Assembly: GCA_014529385.2 (NCBI GenBank)
Contig: CM043963.1
Span: 98,533,912-98,597,911, forward strand
From: Adiantum capillus-veneris
Taxonomy: Eukaryota > Streptophyta > Polypodiopsida > Polypodiales > Pteridaceae
Direction: 5' to 3'
Length of the DNA: 64,000 nt
Program-made: the position numbers and the translations under genes
The notes under the pieces: model-generated
Database searches by the model: none
Seen by the model: only the letters and a program-made list of their open reading frames with translations
What the model was told of the DNA's origin: nothing
In this document: positions 26,643 to 37,449 of the stretch, in pieces
Layout: the number at the start of each line of letters is the position of its first letter
Position numbering within the stretch: position 1 is the stretch's first letter

Positions 26643-27947
26643 ATGAGTAGTGACGAGGATGTGGGACCGTCCAACCGAAACACCTATCTCTCAACGAGGG
26701 TCTTATGTCCTTGTAATCAATGCAAGCATGCTGTGCGACGGACAAGACGTGTTTCTTTGCAGCACATTCGCGAATTTGGCGAGTTCGATCCATCTATTAT
26801 AGATCGAGTTGTTGCCAATTATAACTCGTCAGACTCTGACGTTGGCCAACAAGCAGCAATCTTGCAACCCAATAGACGTGTTGGCAGGCGCTTTGGTCAA
26901 GCAGCATATGTGAGGCCACAAGATGTAGCATCTGACAGCTCGGGGGATGATCATGCAGAGCACATTCCCAACGAGGCAATGTTTGAGCCCGAGATTGATG
27001 AAATGATCGAGACGATCATGGATTCAGAAAGGCTTATCTATGATGATATGAAAAGTAAAGCCGATACGCCATTGTATAATGGAGAACGTATGTCTAGAAT
27101 GAAAGCACTCCTGGTTCTTCTCAACATGCAGGCAAAGTTTGGATGGAGTGACACTAGCGTCACAACGCTTTTTAGGTGATCTATTACAATTAGTTTACTT
27201 TAATAAAACTCTAAATGTATAATGATCTGATAGATTTTTACACGACTGTATCGTATTTTTATGTTGTGTAGATTGCTTAAAGAGCACATACTACTAGCTG
27301 ACAATGTGATGCCAGATTCCCGAGATGAAGCAAGAAAGATTTTGTGAAACTTGGGGATGGATTACAATTCTATCCACGCTTGTCCTAATGACTGCATTCT
27401 TTTCAGAGGAGAATACATAGACATGGAGAAGTGTCCGAAATGTGATTCCGAAAGATATCGAGTAGATCTCCACGGGACAAAAATTCCACAAAAGGTTTTG
27501 CGACATTTTCCTCTGCTTCCTCGCATCAAGCATTTCTTCGAATGTAAGTCCATGGCCGCCCTAGCATCATGGCATGAGGAGAATAAATCTTCGGATGGTG
27601 TGCTACGAATTCCTGCAAATTGCGCAGCCTGGAAACATATAGATAGAACATGGTCCGATTTTGCCAGGGAAGCTCGAAATTTGCGCTTAGGCCTGGCTAT
27701 GGATGGCGTAAATCCATTTGGTCAAAGATCAACATCTTACAGTGTATGGACCGTTGTCATCGTCAACTACAACATTCCCCCGTGGTTGACTACGAAGAAG
27801 GGGCACCCAGGTTCACGCGTCACCGGCCAGAGGGCTTGCCTTACTCCGTCGACTTCAACGGCGGCATCATCATGGATGATGACGGCAAGAAGGTGTTCTC
27901 GCGCATGCGTGGTCTTTGCTCTCAGCTGTTTAGACACTACATACTAA
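26643..27947 (+). pseudogene. CACTA TNP2-like transposase, two exons, truncated
   Basis: Exon 1 (26643-27175) starts MSSDEDVGPS and has CPCNQCKH, the N-terminal zinc region of CACTA transposases. It ends with MKALLVLLNMQAKFGWSD. An intron at 27176-27271 (GTGATC..GTGTAG) joins in frame to LKEHILLADNVMP. Exon 2 has an in-frame TGA at 27345-27347, then ACPNDCILF, CPKCDSERYRV and MDGVNPFG with the first catalytic aspartate of the DDE site. About 25 residues later it breaks off and shifts frame; the second and third acidic residues are missing. It would have cut and joined transposon ends. Confidence 0.88.
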
Positions 27948-28222
27948 ACAAATGGAGTGAAGTACCAAGTGATTTAAAAAACAGAGTCATTAGCATACTT
28001 CATGATGAGTTTCCCGTTCCAACACGGGATCAGCGCTTCAATGAAGACCTGATGAAGATTCGAATGCGCGAATACTGCAAACACAAGCGTTCCGAAGTGC
28101 AAAAAGCAATCAAGCATGGGTGGAACAGGCCAGATTGGCTGGCCAAAGAAGATTGGAAGAATGCGAAGAAAGCAGCGCGCGAGAATCCCGACAAGTGGAA
28201 GCAACAAAATTTTCCTCTGCCA
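27740..28222 (+). pseudogene. Transposase_24-like second CACTA protein, C-terminally cut
   Basis: A plus-strand frame continuing to about 28222 with FRHYILNKWSEVPSDLKNRV and, further on, WNRPDWLAKEDWKNAKKAAR and NPDKWKQQ. This is the layout of the plant Transposase_24 (Ptta/En/Spm) domain, which is usually a separate protein downstream of TNP2. Here it follows the first catalytic block of TNP2 almost directly, so an internal deletion has fused the two regions. Its 3' end is lost at the junction with gypsy-A. Confidence 0.65.
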
Positions 28223-28753
28223 CAATACGTCTTCTACCTGTGGAACGGGAAACCTATTCTTGATAGTGATCCTATTTAGTGCTCTATAGTCGGCACACAT
28301 ACGATATGTGCCGTCTTTCTTTTGCACTAATAGCACAGGTGAGCAAAATGGAGATGAGCTAGGCCTAACCATGCCCTTCTCAACTAACTCATGCACTTGC
28401 CGCATAATCTCCTCTTGTTGAGCTTGAGAAACTCTATAAGGAGGTTTGTTAGGCGGTGAACTTCCTGGAAGAAGTTGAATTGCATGGTCATCATTACCTC
28501 GTTTAGGAGGTAGCTCACAAGGGATGTCGTCAATAAAAACATCTTGAAACCCCTTGAGAAAATTGAATAACTCTAATTCCTTTTGGTTGCTTTTATTTTC
28601 TTTTGCTAAAGCATTAGGTTCATTTTGAGAATCTTTAACAAAAATCATGTACACGGAAATAGAGCTCTTTATTGGCTTGTTGAAAGCTAGTGTATGTACA
28701 ATGGGGATAGTGTTACCCATTTCCTTAGCATCTATATACATGTCTTTTTCCAT
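28222..28753 (-). pseudogene. gypsy-A reverse transcriptase, fingers
   Basis: The minus strand from 28753 contains PPYRVSQAQQEEIMRQVHEL, SSSPFCSPVLLVQKKDGTYR, MCADYRALNRITIKN and RFPVPQVEDV, the N-terminal part of a Ty3/gypsy reverse transcriptase. It stops at about 28222, where the CACTA fragment begins, and resumes at 24515. Confidence 0.92.
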
Positions 28754-29060
28754 GAACTTAAAGGAGATTCTCCTTTCAGGAATTTAACATCGGCAGCCAG
28801 GCGGTCAAACCATGGTGCCCCTAGGATTACATCCTCATGCTTGAGAGGAGAGATAAAGAAGTCCTCTTTGTCCACATAGCCTTGGACATGAAGCCTCAAT
28901 TTCCCAATTAAGGGAAAGACTGAAGCTTCTTGCCCCTTGTGCGGGTAGGACATCTCCCATCTCGTAGGATTGTATGCCTAGCTTGGTGGCCAACTCTATA
29001 GATATAAAATTGTGAGTAGAACCACGGTCAAAGAGAATAAAAGCATCATGTTCTCTTACC
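28732..29060 (-). pseudogene. gypsy-A aspartic protease
   Basis: Near 29040 the frame reads LFDRGSTHNFIS. The usual catalytic triad in this family is Asp-Ser-Gly, so the Ser has become Arg. A frameshift near 28945 leads to a second frame with EDVILGAPWFDRLAADVKF, the flap and C-terminal half. Another shift near 28760 connects to the reverse transcriptase. The enzyme would process the polyprotein but is doubly disabled here. Confidence 0.85.
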
Positions 29061-30664
29061 TTTCCCCAAGCATGGCATAGAGGAGATCCTTTGTGGTGAG
29101 TTTGGTGAGTCTCCTCCTCTTGGATTTCAACCAAGGAAGCTCTAGGAGGATCTTGGCGGTTTTTCTTTTGGGGACAAGCGCGATACGCATGCCCTTGTTC
29201 GCCGCACTTGAAACACCGGTTATCCTTACAATAACGCTCAAGCTCTTCAGGAGAGAGTTTGTTCTTACCTTTGTAAACTCCCTTCTCTTTAGCTTTGTTG
29301 GAGTTGCCCTTAGGAGACTTTTGGACATTGTCCTTCCCCTTAGGCTCGTTGGAACCCTTGTTTTCCGTGGGCTTATTATTTCTTTTAGCCCCCGTTTGGA
29401 AATTGATTCGAGAGGCCACCATAGTATCGTGTATTACCGCCGATATGGTACGTGGCCTTTGGGAGTTGACATACTCCGCCATTTCTTCGGTTAAGCCCGC
29501 ACAAAATTGTTGCTTTTGCTCTCCAAAATCCAACTTCTTGAAGACAGTGGCTTTGGGTTGTAGGTCCCAAAACTTGTCTACATATTTGTGGATGGATTCA
29601 TAGGGAGAGATCTTTAAGCTTCGCCATTTGGTGAGTACTTTGTCTTTGGCATCGGTGGCCAAAAACTGCTTCATAATGGAAGCTCTTAAAGCTTTCCATG
29701 TTCGTGGAGCTTCATCGTTGGCTCGTAGGCTAGGAGACCACCATTGTCTGGCAGACTTTTGAAAGTTCATAGCTACATGGCATAGCTTAGAGGACTCCGT
29801 GAAGCCCTCATCTCCAAACGCCGCATCGAACTATTGGATAAAGGCCAAGACTTTGCCCGTAGCACCAAAGGTACCATCATAGGTAAGGAAAGAGATGCTC
29901 TTCCCTCCCTCTTTGAACTTCTTTAGCTTGGATGACCTCTTCCATGCGGCATAGGATTTCCTATGGCCTCTTCTTTTTGATGGTTCAAAGGTTGCACCAT
30001 CACTTTCTTCAGAAGGTGAAGAATTTGAAGAAGGTGGAGAAGAAGGTGACCTCTTTCTCGCCTTTTTCTTGTCTTGATCGTCGTCGTCTTCACCATCACT
30101 TTCATAAGAGGAAGAGGATGAAGAAGATGGAGAAGAGGGTGTCCTCTTTCTCGCCTTTTTTGTCTCTTGCTTTTTATCATCCCTCTTTGAATTCTGATGT
30201 GGAGAAGGGTGCGATGGTCTTCTCTGCTTTGGTGGTGATGGAGAGCGTTTAGCACGCCGTCTTCGTGGAGCCATCTCTACCGAGGTGGCGGGAGACTCAC
30301 TTCATTCTCGTTCCTTCGGTAGAGGCTCTTGAGTTCTCCTTTGGGAAGGAGATGCATCATCAAGAAGTAAATTCTTGAGCCCTTCGTATGGATTCTCTTC
30401 TTCTTCCGGAATCGGAGAGAGACCTCTTTTGGGAGTCTCACAAGGAGGCTTCCTAGGTGTTCTCTCGTCATGGTAATGAGCTTGGAGAATCCCGTGAGCA
30501 TGGAGCTGCCGTTGCACTTCACTTTGGAGAGATGGATTGCCCATGGCTTGTTGAAGCCTAGAAACAAGATAGTTAACAAGCATTGAAGCATCATCAGTAG
30601 ATTGCTCATTAGCAAAATCAAAGTTATCAACATTAATTTCACTCTCTTTACTATTGTCAGCCAT
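28835..30664 (-). pseudogene. gypsy-A gag
   Basis: One minus-strand frame from MADNSKESEI (30664) to about 28960, with two in-frame stops (30302-30304 and 29831-29833). The N-terminal third is Ser-, Arg- and Lys-rich. The central retrotransposon gag domain includes ARQWWSPSLRAN and FWDLQPKATVFKKL. A zinc knuckle CFKCGEQGHAYRAC (C-x2-C-x4-H-x4-C) follows. The same frame continues into protease, so gag-pol was one reading frame. Confidence 0.9.
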
Positions 30665-31067
30665 TCTAACAACTTTTAGGTGTAAACTTTTTAGGTGTAC
30701 TTTGGCACTTCAAGCCCTAGTTGCTACTCCTCTTTACCCCTTTAGAAAAAGCACTCAAGCTATTGTACCCGCGGCTCGAATACCATTAATTGCAAGGAAT
30801 AGAAGAGAGAGTCTTTCGACACCAAAACAGCACCGGCTCCTGTCAAGCTTCTAATAGCTCAATAGTGGTTAAGCCGTAGGCAAGCCCCGTAGGACTCCAC
30901 TATTAAGACCATATCTCTCGACGGTGATGCCCCGTTAACTGCACGAAAGCAGGCGCACTGCAAGGCTGAAAAATCCCTATTCTACTTACTCACAGGCAAT
31001 TAATAATACCAACCATTTATAGCTAGCTTGAGGACCTCCCTTCTTGAGCAAGAAAAGAGAAACCTTG

Positions 31068-31079
31068 TGCTCTGATACC
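31068..31079 (-). other. gypsy-A primer binding site (initiator Met tRNA)
   Basis: On the minus strand TGGTATCAGAGC lies two bases inside the right LTR. It is the classic plant primer site, complementary to the 3' end of initiator methionine tRNA. It fixes the right LTR as the 5' LTR. Confidence 0.95.
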
Positions 31080-31081
31080 AA

Positions 31082-32656
31082 TGTAACATTTAATGGCCTA
31101 ATAACTTGTGTGTAGCGGAAATTAGCATGAACATAGTGGACATTTCATTAGAATAGATTCCTAATGAGAATTACAAGAGTGCTTGAGTGGAGAGAGCAAC
31201 AAAAAGCATAACACCTAGTTAGATAGCATCAACAATACTTTCAAAAGAGAGAGAAATTAAGCAATTGACAACAGTTGAGGACCAGATTTGCATGGAGCCG
31301 GTCCCCCCTCCAAAAGGCTTTGAATTATGGTTTCTCCCATCAAGAGAGACATTGTACAATACAATTCTTTGTGTTCCTTCAAGACTATCTAGTGCAATGA
31401 AGATGAAAGCTTCATGCACTAAGCAAAACACTTAGCAAACACAACTTTAATTATCCCCGTTCTCAGACCCAAGACCTCACACACCTTCGAAGATGGTGAG
31501 AGCTAGCAGGGTATGAGAGTAGATTGAGAGGAAGAAGGAGTATCTTACGAGAAAGATGTACATCTCCTCACATAATCACTCGTATTAGCATAGCTTAGCT
31601 TAGTAATTAGCTTGGTAGAGGAGATGAGCATGCATTGAAGCTTGGCTCTTGGTTGGATTTGCATCCACATGACAAGAGTGTGTCGATGTAGGCTTCTATC
31701 TCACAAGCTTGGAGTAGGTGATGAGCTCTCCATAAAGCTTGGGAAGAGATAGTCTTCTCTTTCTTCACACATGAGATTGTGTGAGTGTGTGTGTGTGTGA
31801 TAATGCCTTGCAAAAATCAGCCCCCTCTCTCTCTTGGGCGAGCCCTCTTGCTAATTGCTCTTCCTCTACCCTCATTGGGTCTCCCCAAGTCAAGCCAATG
31901 ATTATTAAGCAGCATAAGTGATAGCCTTCTTACATGTGTCCCCCTTTCCCATTTTGTGAGAGCTTTAGGTAATTTAATAATTAAACTAAACTCTCATTGG
32001 ACCCCTTTGCCTCCTGGCCAATAGGAATCAGGCAAGCCATTGGGCTGTTGAATGCTCATTGGACCCCTTGGGAGACTGTCCAATAGTCATCTAGGAGACT
32101 TAATTCTCATTGGTTCTTTTATTAAGTGTTTTTAAATTAATTAAACTAGATTTACTCTAGCCTAATTCTCATTGGTCCACCTCCAAGGCCATCCAATAGG
32201 AATTGGGTACACCTTGTGGGCATCTGGCCTAGGGAGCTGACATGTGTCCCTCATTCCCTTTGTGTAAAGGGAGCTTGTGTGTGTGTGTGTGTGTGTGTGT
32301 GGCTTTCTCTCTCATCCCCTAGAAGAAAGGCTCGCCCCCTCCTATGTAGGGATATGCAAGACTTTTTTGGTCACACACAAAGCATCCAATTCCTTAAGGT
32401 TGACCTTTGGACATAACCTTTGAATTTTGGAACCTTAGCATTTTGGAAGTCTTAATGGGCTGAACCTTAGGGTCTTTTTAGCCCATTGTTGCACATGGCT
32501 CTTTTGCACATGGCCCCCCCTTTGGATCCCTACTGTGGCCGGTCTGCTAGCTTAACCAATATTCTAGCTTTTTCTCCCCTGGCACTTCCCCACATTAAAT
32601 GATCAGTTTAATATGAGAAAATCATTTAGGAGAATTAGATATTGATTATTATGACA
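31082..32656 (-). repeat. gypsy-A 5' LTR (right)
   Basis: A 1575-base copy of the LTR, without the tandem duplication seen on the left. A 70-codon frame (31219-31431) is kept open in both LTRs on the coding strand of the element. The CCAAT/ATTGG cluster is at about 31871-32211. A TG run lies at about 32276-32300. Confidence 0.92.
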
Positions 32657-32845
32657 GATAGAGTTTTCATAGGGATGTGTCATGGGCCTAGACCTACATT
32701 GGATTCCTTAAAAGCCTCGGTTGCCTCCAATTGGGAGAGTAGAAACCTCTACAATCATCATATTCAATATCTCCCTAATAATTAATACCTTTCCTTCTTT
32801 GAAGATGCTAACAGTGCTCTGCAGGTGATCTCTGAAGGCCAATGG
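32657..32845 (+). pseudogene. LINE-B ORF1, central part
   Basis: A short LINE segment between two insertions. It encodes RVFIGMCHGPRPTLDSLKA and FFEDANSALQVISEGQW. The pattern matches the first half of the DUF4283-type domain found in plant LINE ORF1 and related zinc-knuckle proteins. A stop (TAA) interrupts it near 32779. The last bases, AATGG, are the target duplication of the copia element. Confidence 0.75.
32841..32845. repeat. copia target-site duplication, left
   Basis: AATGG precedes the 5' LTR and recurs directly after the 3' LTR at 38397-38401. It is a perfect 5-bp duplication. Confidence 0.93.
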
Positions 32846-33037
32846 TGTTGGGGTATAAAGCCCAATGTGGTCGCCCAGGTAAGTGGGCGGGCCGCCAGGT
32901 ATGTACACATGTTCTTTTGTAAAAACCTAATAAGAACTCACTATGCTCTACACATTACAGTAGAGCGAGTTCACCATATTGTCGTGCTCTTCTTCTCGCA
33001 CTCTCTCTTGCATCGCACTTTCGCTCGTACTCCTTCA
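32846..33037 (+). repeat. copia 5' LTR
   Basis: 192 bases, from TGTTGGGGTATAAA to TCCTTCA. The TATAAA lies only about eight bases into the LTR. It matches the 3' LTR except at about six positions. Confidence 0.95.
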
Positions 33038-33039
33038 AC

Positions 33040-33051
33040 TGGTATCAAAGC
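33040..33051 (+). other. copia primer binding site
   Basis: TGGTATCAAAGC lies two bases after the 5' LTR. It is one base different from the standard initiator-Met complement TGGTATCAGAGC. Confidence 0.9.
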
Positions 33052-34134
33052 TCAGATCGAGGCTCGGGGCAGCAGTGCAGGAGACTAGAGTCACCAACTC
33101 AGATTGGAGTGAATTTCGACAGGCGAAGACACGGCCCCAAATCTCGTGGGTGAGCCCAAAGGGCTCGGAGTTGTCAGAATTTCTTTCTAAGGTCATCTCG
33201 GCCACCGTTCGGCTTCAACAAAGGTCTGCGCAGGCCATTTTTGACTACGTGGTCTCGACGGGTGCAGATCCGACTCTGCAAATTTGGGGTTTTCGGCCTA
33301 CGACTGCAGGTGCTGAGGATATCGACACTCCCAGAGTGTTGATTTGTGGCTGTCTACACATCGAAGGACGGCTCACAGTTCTTGGAGGCGTGTCACATAC
33401 AACACGGGCGCATCTACACAGAGGCTGTAGGCGACATCCACTAGTTCATCAGGTAGCTTGTGTTTGCTGCTTGATATTCCAGATTTCATCCTGACATTGC
33501 AGGTACTTCCACATGGGATGTATTGTCAGAGATGATGTATGTCTGTTGAGGGTTTGCTGACTGTGAGTCACGCAACAAACAACCGCCACAGCGGTTACAG
33601 CATAGAGTGGGAAATTTGTGGATGTATGGTTTTGTGGGAAGTCTATGTACTGTCAGATTTACTGTAGCCTTTGTTGAGGGTCGAGTGAGGTTTTATTGAG
33701 CTGGGGGATTCTTGAATGTTGAGATCCTTTCGGTGATACAGGTCTTGGAGCGATCCCTCGAGCACCCTTAGATAGGCAGCTAGGATGTATTGACTGTGAG
33801 TTAGATAGTTGGGATTGCATCTTTGCTTTACTGCCGTTGAGGCATTGTCGCAGTCTATGCTTACAGGACAGTGACAGGACAGTCAGAGACAGTACAGGTG
33901 CAGGACAGGTTTACCCGCAGCTTACAGTGTCAGAGAGACAGTGTTTTTTGAGCTGTTTTTTGGTCTGTTTTTAGTACACCAGAGCCATTTTACAAAGGAG
34001 ACTCTGCCAAAATTTTTGCAGAATCTGAAGCTTTCTTGGTTCATTTGACAGGTTGATATTGGTTCAGAGGTCAGTTTACAGGGGAAACTCTGCCGAATTT
34101 TTCCCAAAAAAGTAAACTACTGTGAAGCGTAGCT
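33052..34134 (+). other. copia leader, non-coding
   Basis: A stretch of about 1.1 kb between primer site and gag start, with no supported ORF. In many copia elements this region holds packaging signals, but I identify none. Confidence 0.7.
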
Positions 34135-34944
34135 ATGGCTGGATCACAGGACACTGCTCTTTACAATATCAAGAAGCTGGATGGAACCAATTTCCCATTG
34201 TGTAAGAAGCAGATTTGGCACATGTTGGTACAAAAGAAGCAGATAAAACCTATAAAGCTCAAGGGGATAAAACCAAAAGATATGGACGAAGATGAATGGA
34301 GCGAAATGGATGAATTGGCACTTTCTACCATTATGCTGACTTTGGCAGAAAGCGTTTACTTAGATGTAGCAGACGAGATGTCGGCTTATCAAGCATGGTT
34401 AAAGCTGAGTGATCTTTATGAGAAGCAGAGTGCAGCTTCACAGGTATACTGGCTTAAGAAGCTTGTTGACTTGAAGATGAAAATAGGGACACCTATGTCC
34501 AATCATCTGAATGAATTCAACACAATCTATAGTCAGTTGTCAGCTCAAGGTGTCAAGTTTGATGAACCTGTTAGAGCTATGTTCCTATTGATCACATTGC
34601 CGGAAAGTTGGGACACTTTTCGCACAGCTTTGAGTAATTCTGCACCTCCAGATGGTTTGAACATAGCAGGTGTAGAAGGAAGTCTGCTTACTGAAGAAAC
34701 CAATAGAAAGACAATGGACAAAGGCAAAGGAACAGCCTTAGTTGTCAGGGGAAGGACCAAAGAAAAGTACAAAGGTGGAAAGAGGAATCAGTCTCGTAGC
34801 AAGTCCCGCGGTGCTAAAGGCAAGAGTGATATAGAATGCTACCATTGTGGCAAGAAGGGTCACATGAAAAGAGACTGTAGAGAATGGAAAGCAGAAAAAG
34901 GCAAAGAGAAAGCTGAAGACCATAGTGAGAAGAACAAGTCCTGA
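34135..34944 (+). pseudogene. copia gag
   Basis: Starts MAGSQDTALYNIKKLDGTNF, the usual copia gag opening, and carries the helical gag domain (YEKQSAASQVYWLKKLVDLK, MSNHLNEFNTIYSQL). A zinc knuckle CYHCGKKGHMKRDC lies near the C-terminus. The frame ends at a TGA (34942-34944), after which it continues unbroken into protease. The stop could be a mutated sense codon or a real gag terminus. Because four more stops of the same kind follow, I favour mutation. Confidence 0.93.
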
Positions 34945-35334
34945 GTGAAGATTCAAGAAATAAATGTGACAAACACTATTGCAGAGGATGACAGTCTAGT
35001 GTCAGGAGACATCTACTTCTTGAAGAATACAATGGACTCAGCTCTTCTTACAGCATCTGATGGAAATGCACTGAGTGACTGGATTATAGACTCAGGGGCA
35101 TCACTTCATGTGTCTCCAAACAAGGAGTGGTTTACCTCTTATCTGACCACTAAAGATCATGTTCGGCTAGGCAATGGGCAGACATGTGAGATCTTAGGTG
35201 TTGGAGATGTTCAATTGAAGTTTCAGAATGGCTCTTCTTTCACGCTGAAGAATGTGAGACATGTTCCTGCAATTACAAAGAGCTTGATCAACACAGGTTT
35301 ACTTGATGATGCTGGCTACATCACCACTTTTTGA
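34945..35334 (+). pseudogene. copia protease
   Basis: In frame with gag. WIIDSGASLHVSP holds the aspartic protease catalytic Asp-Ser-Gly. The rest (VRLGNGQTCEILGVGDV and LKNVRHVPAITKSLINTGLL) is typical of copia protease. It ends at an in-frame TGA (35332-35334), where a glycine codon is often found in this family. Confidence 0.93.
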
Positions 35335-35340
35335 CAGAAC

Positions 35341-36435
35341 ATGTGGAAGATATCCAAGGGTTCTATGACAGTAGCACATGGAGTAAATTTTGGAGGACTT
35401 TACATGATTTATGTATCAAATGTCTTTAAAAATGTAATCAATGTAACCGAGCAGCCGAACGTTTCTTTGTGGCATAGCCGGTTAGGACATATGTCCAAGA
35501 AGGGAATGGAAATCTTGTCTCGTTCTGGTTATTTGCCTGGCTTTTCATTTAATGATTTTGAATTCTGTGAACATTGTCTGTATGGTAAGCAAACACAGCA
35601 GCCACATAAGCATAGAAACAGTAGAAGAGATACACAGTTGGCACTTGTTCATAGTGATTTGTGTGGACCTATGCCTAACCTATCTCTAGGAGGAGCTTCT
35701 TACTTTATGACATTTATAGATGATTACTTGAGGAAAGTATGGGTTTACTTTCTCAAGCACAAGGATGAAGTGTTTAGTGTTTTCAAAACGTTTGTGACAC
35801 TTTTGGAGAATCAGAGTGGCAAGAAGCTTAAATGCTTAAGCACTGACAATGGTGGAGAGTATGTTTCAAAGGCCTTTCAGGACTTTTGTGAGTCAAAAGG
35901 TATAAAACGTGAACTTACTGCTCCTTACAATCCTCCTCAAAATGGTGTTGCTGAGAGGATGAATAGGACCATACAAGAGAAGGTCAGAAGTATGTTGTGT
36001 AATGCACAGCTGCCAAATGGGTTTTGGGCTGAAGCTGTATCAACAGCTGTTCATCTTGTAAATAGATCTCCTAGCAAGGTTTTGCAGAAGGACTCAGTGC
36101 CAGAGATGGTATGGTCAGGCAAAATGCCCTCATACAAGCATCTCAGAGTCTTTGGCTGTGAGGCATATACTCACGTTCCAAAGGAATTTAGGAACAAACT
36201 TGAGCCAAAGAGTAGAAAGTGCATCTTTCTAGGCTATGGTAATTCTGGTGAGATGGGGTACAGACTTTGGGATCCCGAATCCAGAAAGGTTGTCCGCAAC
36301 AATGATGTTCACTTTAATGAATCCAAATATCATTCTAAACCAGAGAGGGTTAAGGAGATTAGAAGAGTTGTCTTCCAAGAAGATGGACCTGCACGTGCAA
36401 GACATAATGTTAGGGCTCAAGAGGAGCAAGGATAG
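35341..36435 (+). pseudogene. copia integrase
   Basis: The N-terminal zinc domain has WHSRLGHMSKKGMEIL and CEHCLYGKQ. The catalytic core has HSDLCGPM (first Asp), STDNGGEYVS (second Asp) and PPQNGVAERMNRTIQE (Glu), so DDE is complete. The C-terminal part includes LRVFGCEAYTHVP. It stops at a TAG (36433-36435) in the linker before reverse transcriptase, where a CAG glutamine is a plausible ancestor. Confidence 0.94.
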
Positions 36436-36441
36436 GATAGA

Positions 36442-37443
36442 GTGGAACCACAGGTTGTGGTTGAGCCTGAGCCACCTATTGTGCGTAGATCTAGACGTGT
36501 CACGCGACCTCCTGATAGGTTTGTTCCATCTATGAACTATGTCATGTTGACTGATTGCAATGAGCCTTCATGTTACAAGGAAGCAGTGCAAATGAAGGAC
36601 TCCGGGAATTGGCAATTGGCCATGCAGTCAGAGATGACAGCTCTGCATAAAAACCAGACATGGAAGCTAGTTAAATTACCACGGGGCAAAAAGGCTCTAC
36701 CTTGTAAATGGGTTTACAGGTATAAGATCACCGCTCATGATAGTCAGTCAAAGTACAAAGCAAGGCTTGTTGCCAAGGGCTTTAAGCAAGAACAAGGCAT
36801 TGACTTTGATGAAGTCTTCTCTCCGGTGGTCAAGATGACTACATTGAGATTCTTTCTTGCATTGGTTGCCATATTAGATTTGGTGTTGCACCAAATGGAT
36901 GTCAAGACAGTGTTCTTGCATGGTGATTTAGATGTGGAAATTTACATGCAGCAGCCAGAAGGGTTTGTTGAGAAAGGCAAGGAAGATTGGGTATGCCAGT
37001 TGTTAAAGAGTCTTTATGGCTTAAAACAATCACCGAGGGCATGGTACCATAAATTCCACAAGTTTATGCTTTCTCAAGGCTACAAACGTAGTGAGTTCGA
37101 TCACTGTCTATATACAAAGAAGGCTAAGGATGCCTGTTAGCTGATCCTTATTTTGTATGTGGATGACATGTTGATTGCTGGCAAGCACTTGGAAGAAATT
37201 TCAGCTTTGAAGTCAAAGATGGCAAAATCGTTTGACATGAAAGACATGGGTGAGGCAAGTCATATACTTGGTATGCGCATTGAGAGAGACAGATCAAAGA
37301 AGTTGATTTGGTTATCTCAAACAGAGTATATTGACAAGGTTTTGCAACGTTTCAATATGGAGAAGGGAAAGGCATTGAGTGTTCCATTGCCACCATATGT
37401 GAAACTTAGCAAACAAGATTGTCCTGTGTCTAAGGAAGAATAG
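36442..37443 (+). pseudogene. copia reverse transcriptase
   Basis: Motifs include KYKARLVAKGFKQEQGIDFD, QMDVKTVFLHGDLD (the Ala of the usual DVKTAFL is Val), SLYGLKQSPRAWY and LYVDDMLIAG (catalytic YVDD). In-frame TAG codons at 37138-37140 and 37441-37443 interrupt it just before the YVDD block and just before RNase H. No frameshift is present. Confidence 0.95.
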
Positions 37444-37449
37444 GCTGAA

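Larger units (their letters stand above)
24516..28222 (+). mobile_element. CACTA (En/Spm) transposon fragment carrying a host gene piece
   Basis: The left end is CACTACAAGAG at 24516, the canonical CACTA terminus, inserted in the gypsy-A reverse transcriptase. Subterminal sequence contains repeats of GCGACGCTC and a hairpin at about 24611-24655. It encodes a TNP2-type transposase with an intron and a Transposase_24-like segment on the plus strand. The expected right terminus (TCTTGTAGTG) is absent: near 28222 the coding sequence passes straight into gypsy-A. A piece of a HIPP gene lies in its 5' region. Direct repeats of about 150-170 bases near 25390-25560 and 26110-26260 flank that piece. 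Confidence 0.88.
19809..32656 (-). mobile_element. Ty3/gypsy chromovirus-like element (gypsy-A)
   Basis: A minus-strand LTR retrotransposon with long LTRs (19809-22060 and 31082-32656), a Met-tRNA primer site at 31068-31079 and the order gag, protease, reverse transcriptase, RNase H, integrase, chromodomain on the minus strand. It sits in ORF1 of LINE-B. The target copies are AAAAG (19804-19808) and GATAG (32657-32661). They differ at two of five positions, but removing one copy restores the ORF1 frame. Pol is split by a CACTA fragment (24516 to about 28222). Stops in gag-pol, frameshifts in protease and a deletion in integrase make it defective. Confidence 0.92.

Noticed and set aside
34942-37443. 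Recoding of TGA/TAG or nuclear RNA editing to explain the in-frame stops
   Set aside because: The ELO-like ORF and the ends of all domains use normal stops, and the stops lie in silenced repeats. Mutation is the simpler account, although the pattern itself is reported as a finding.
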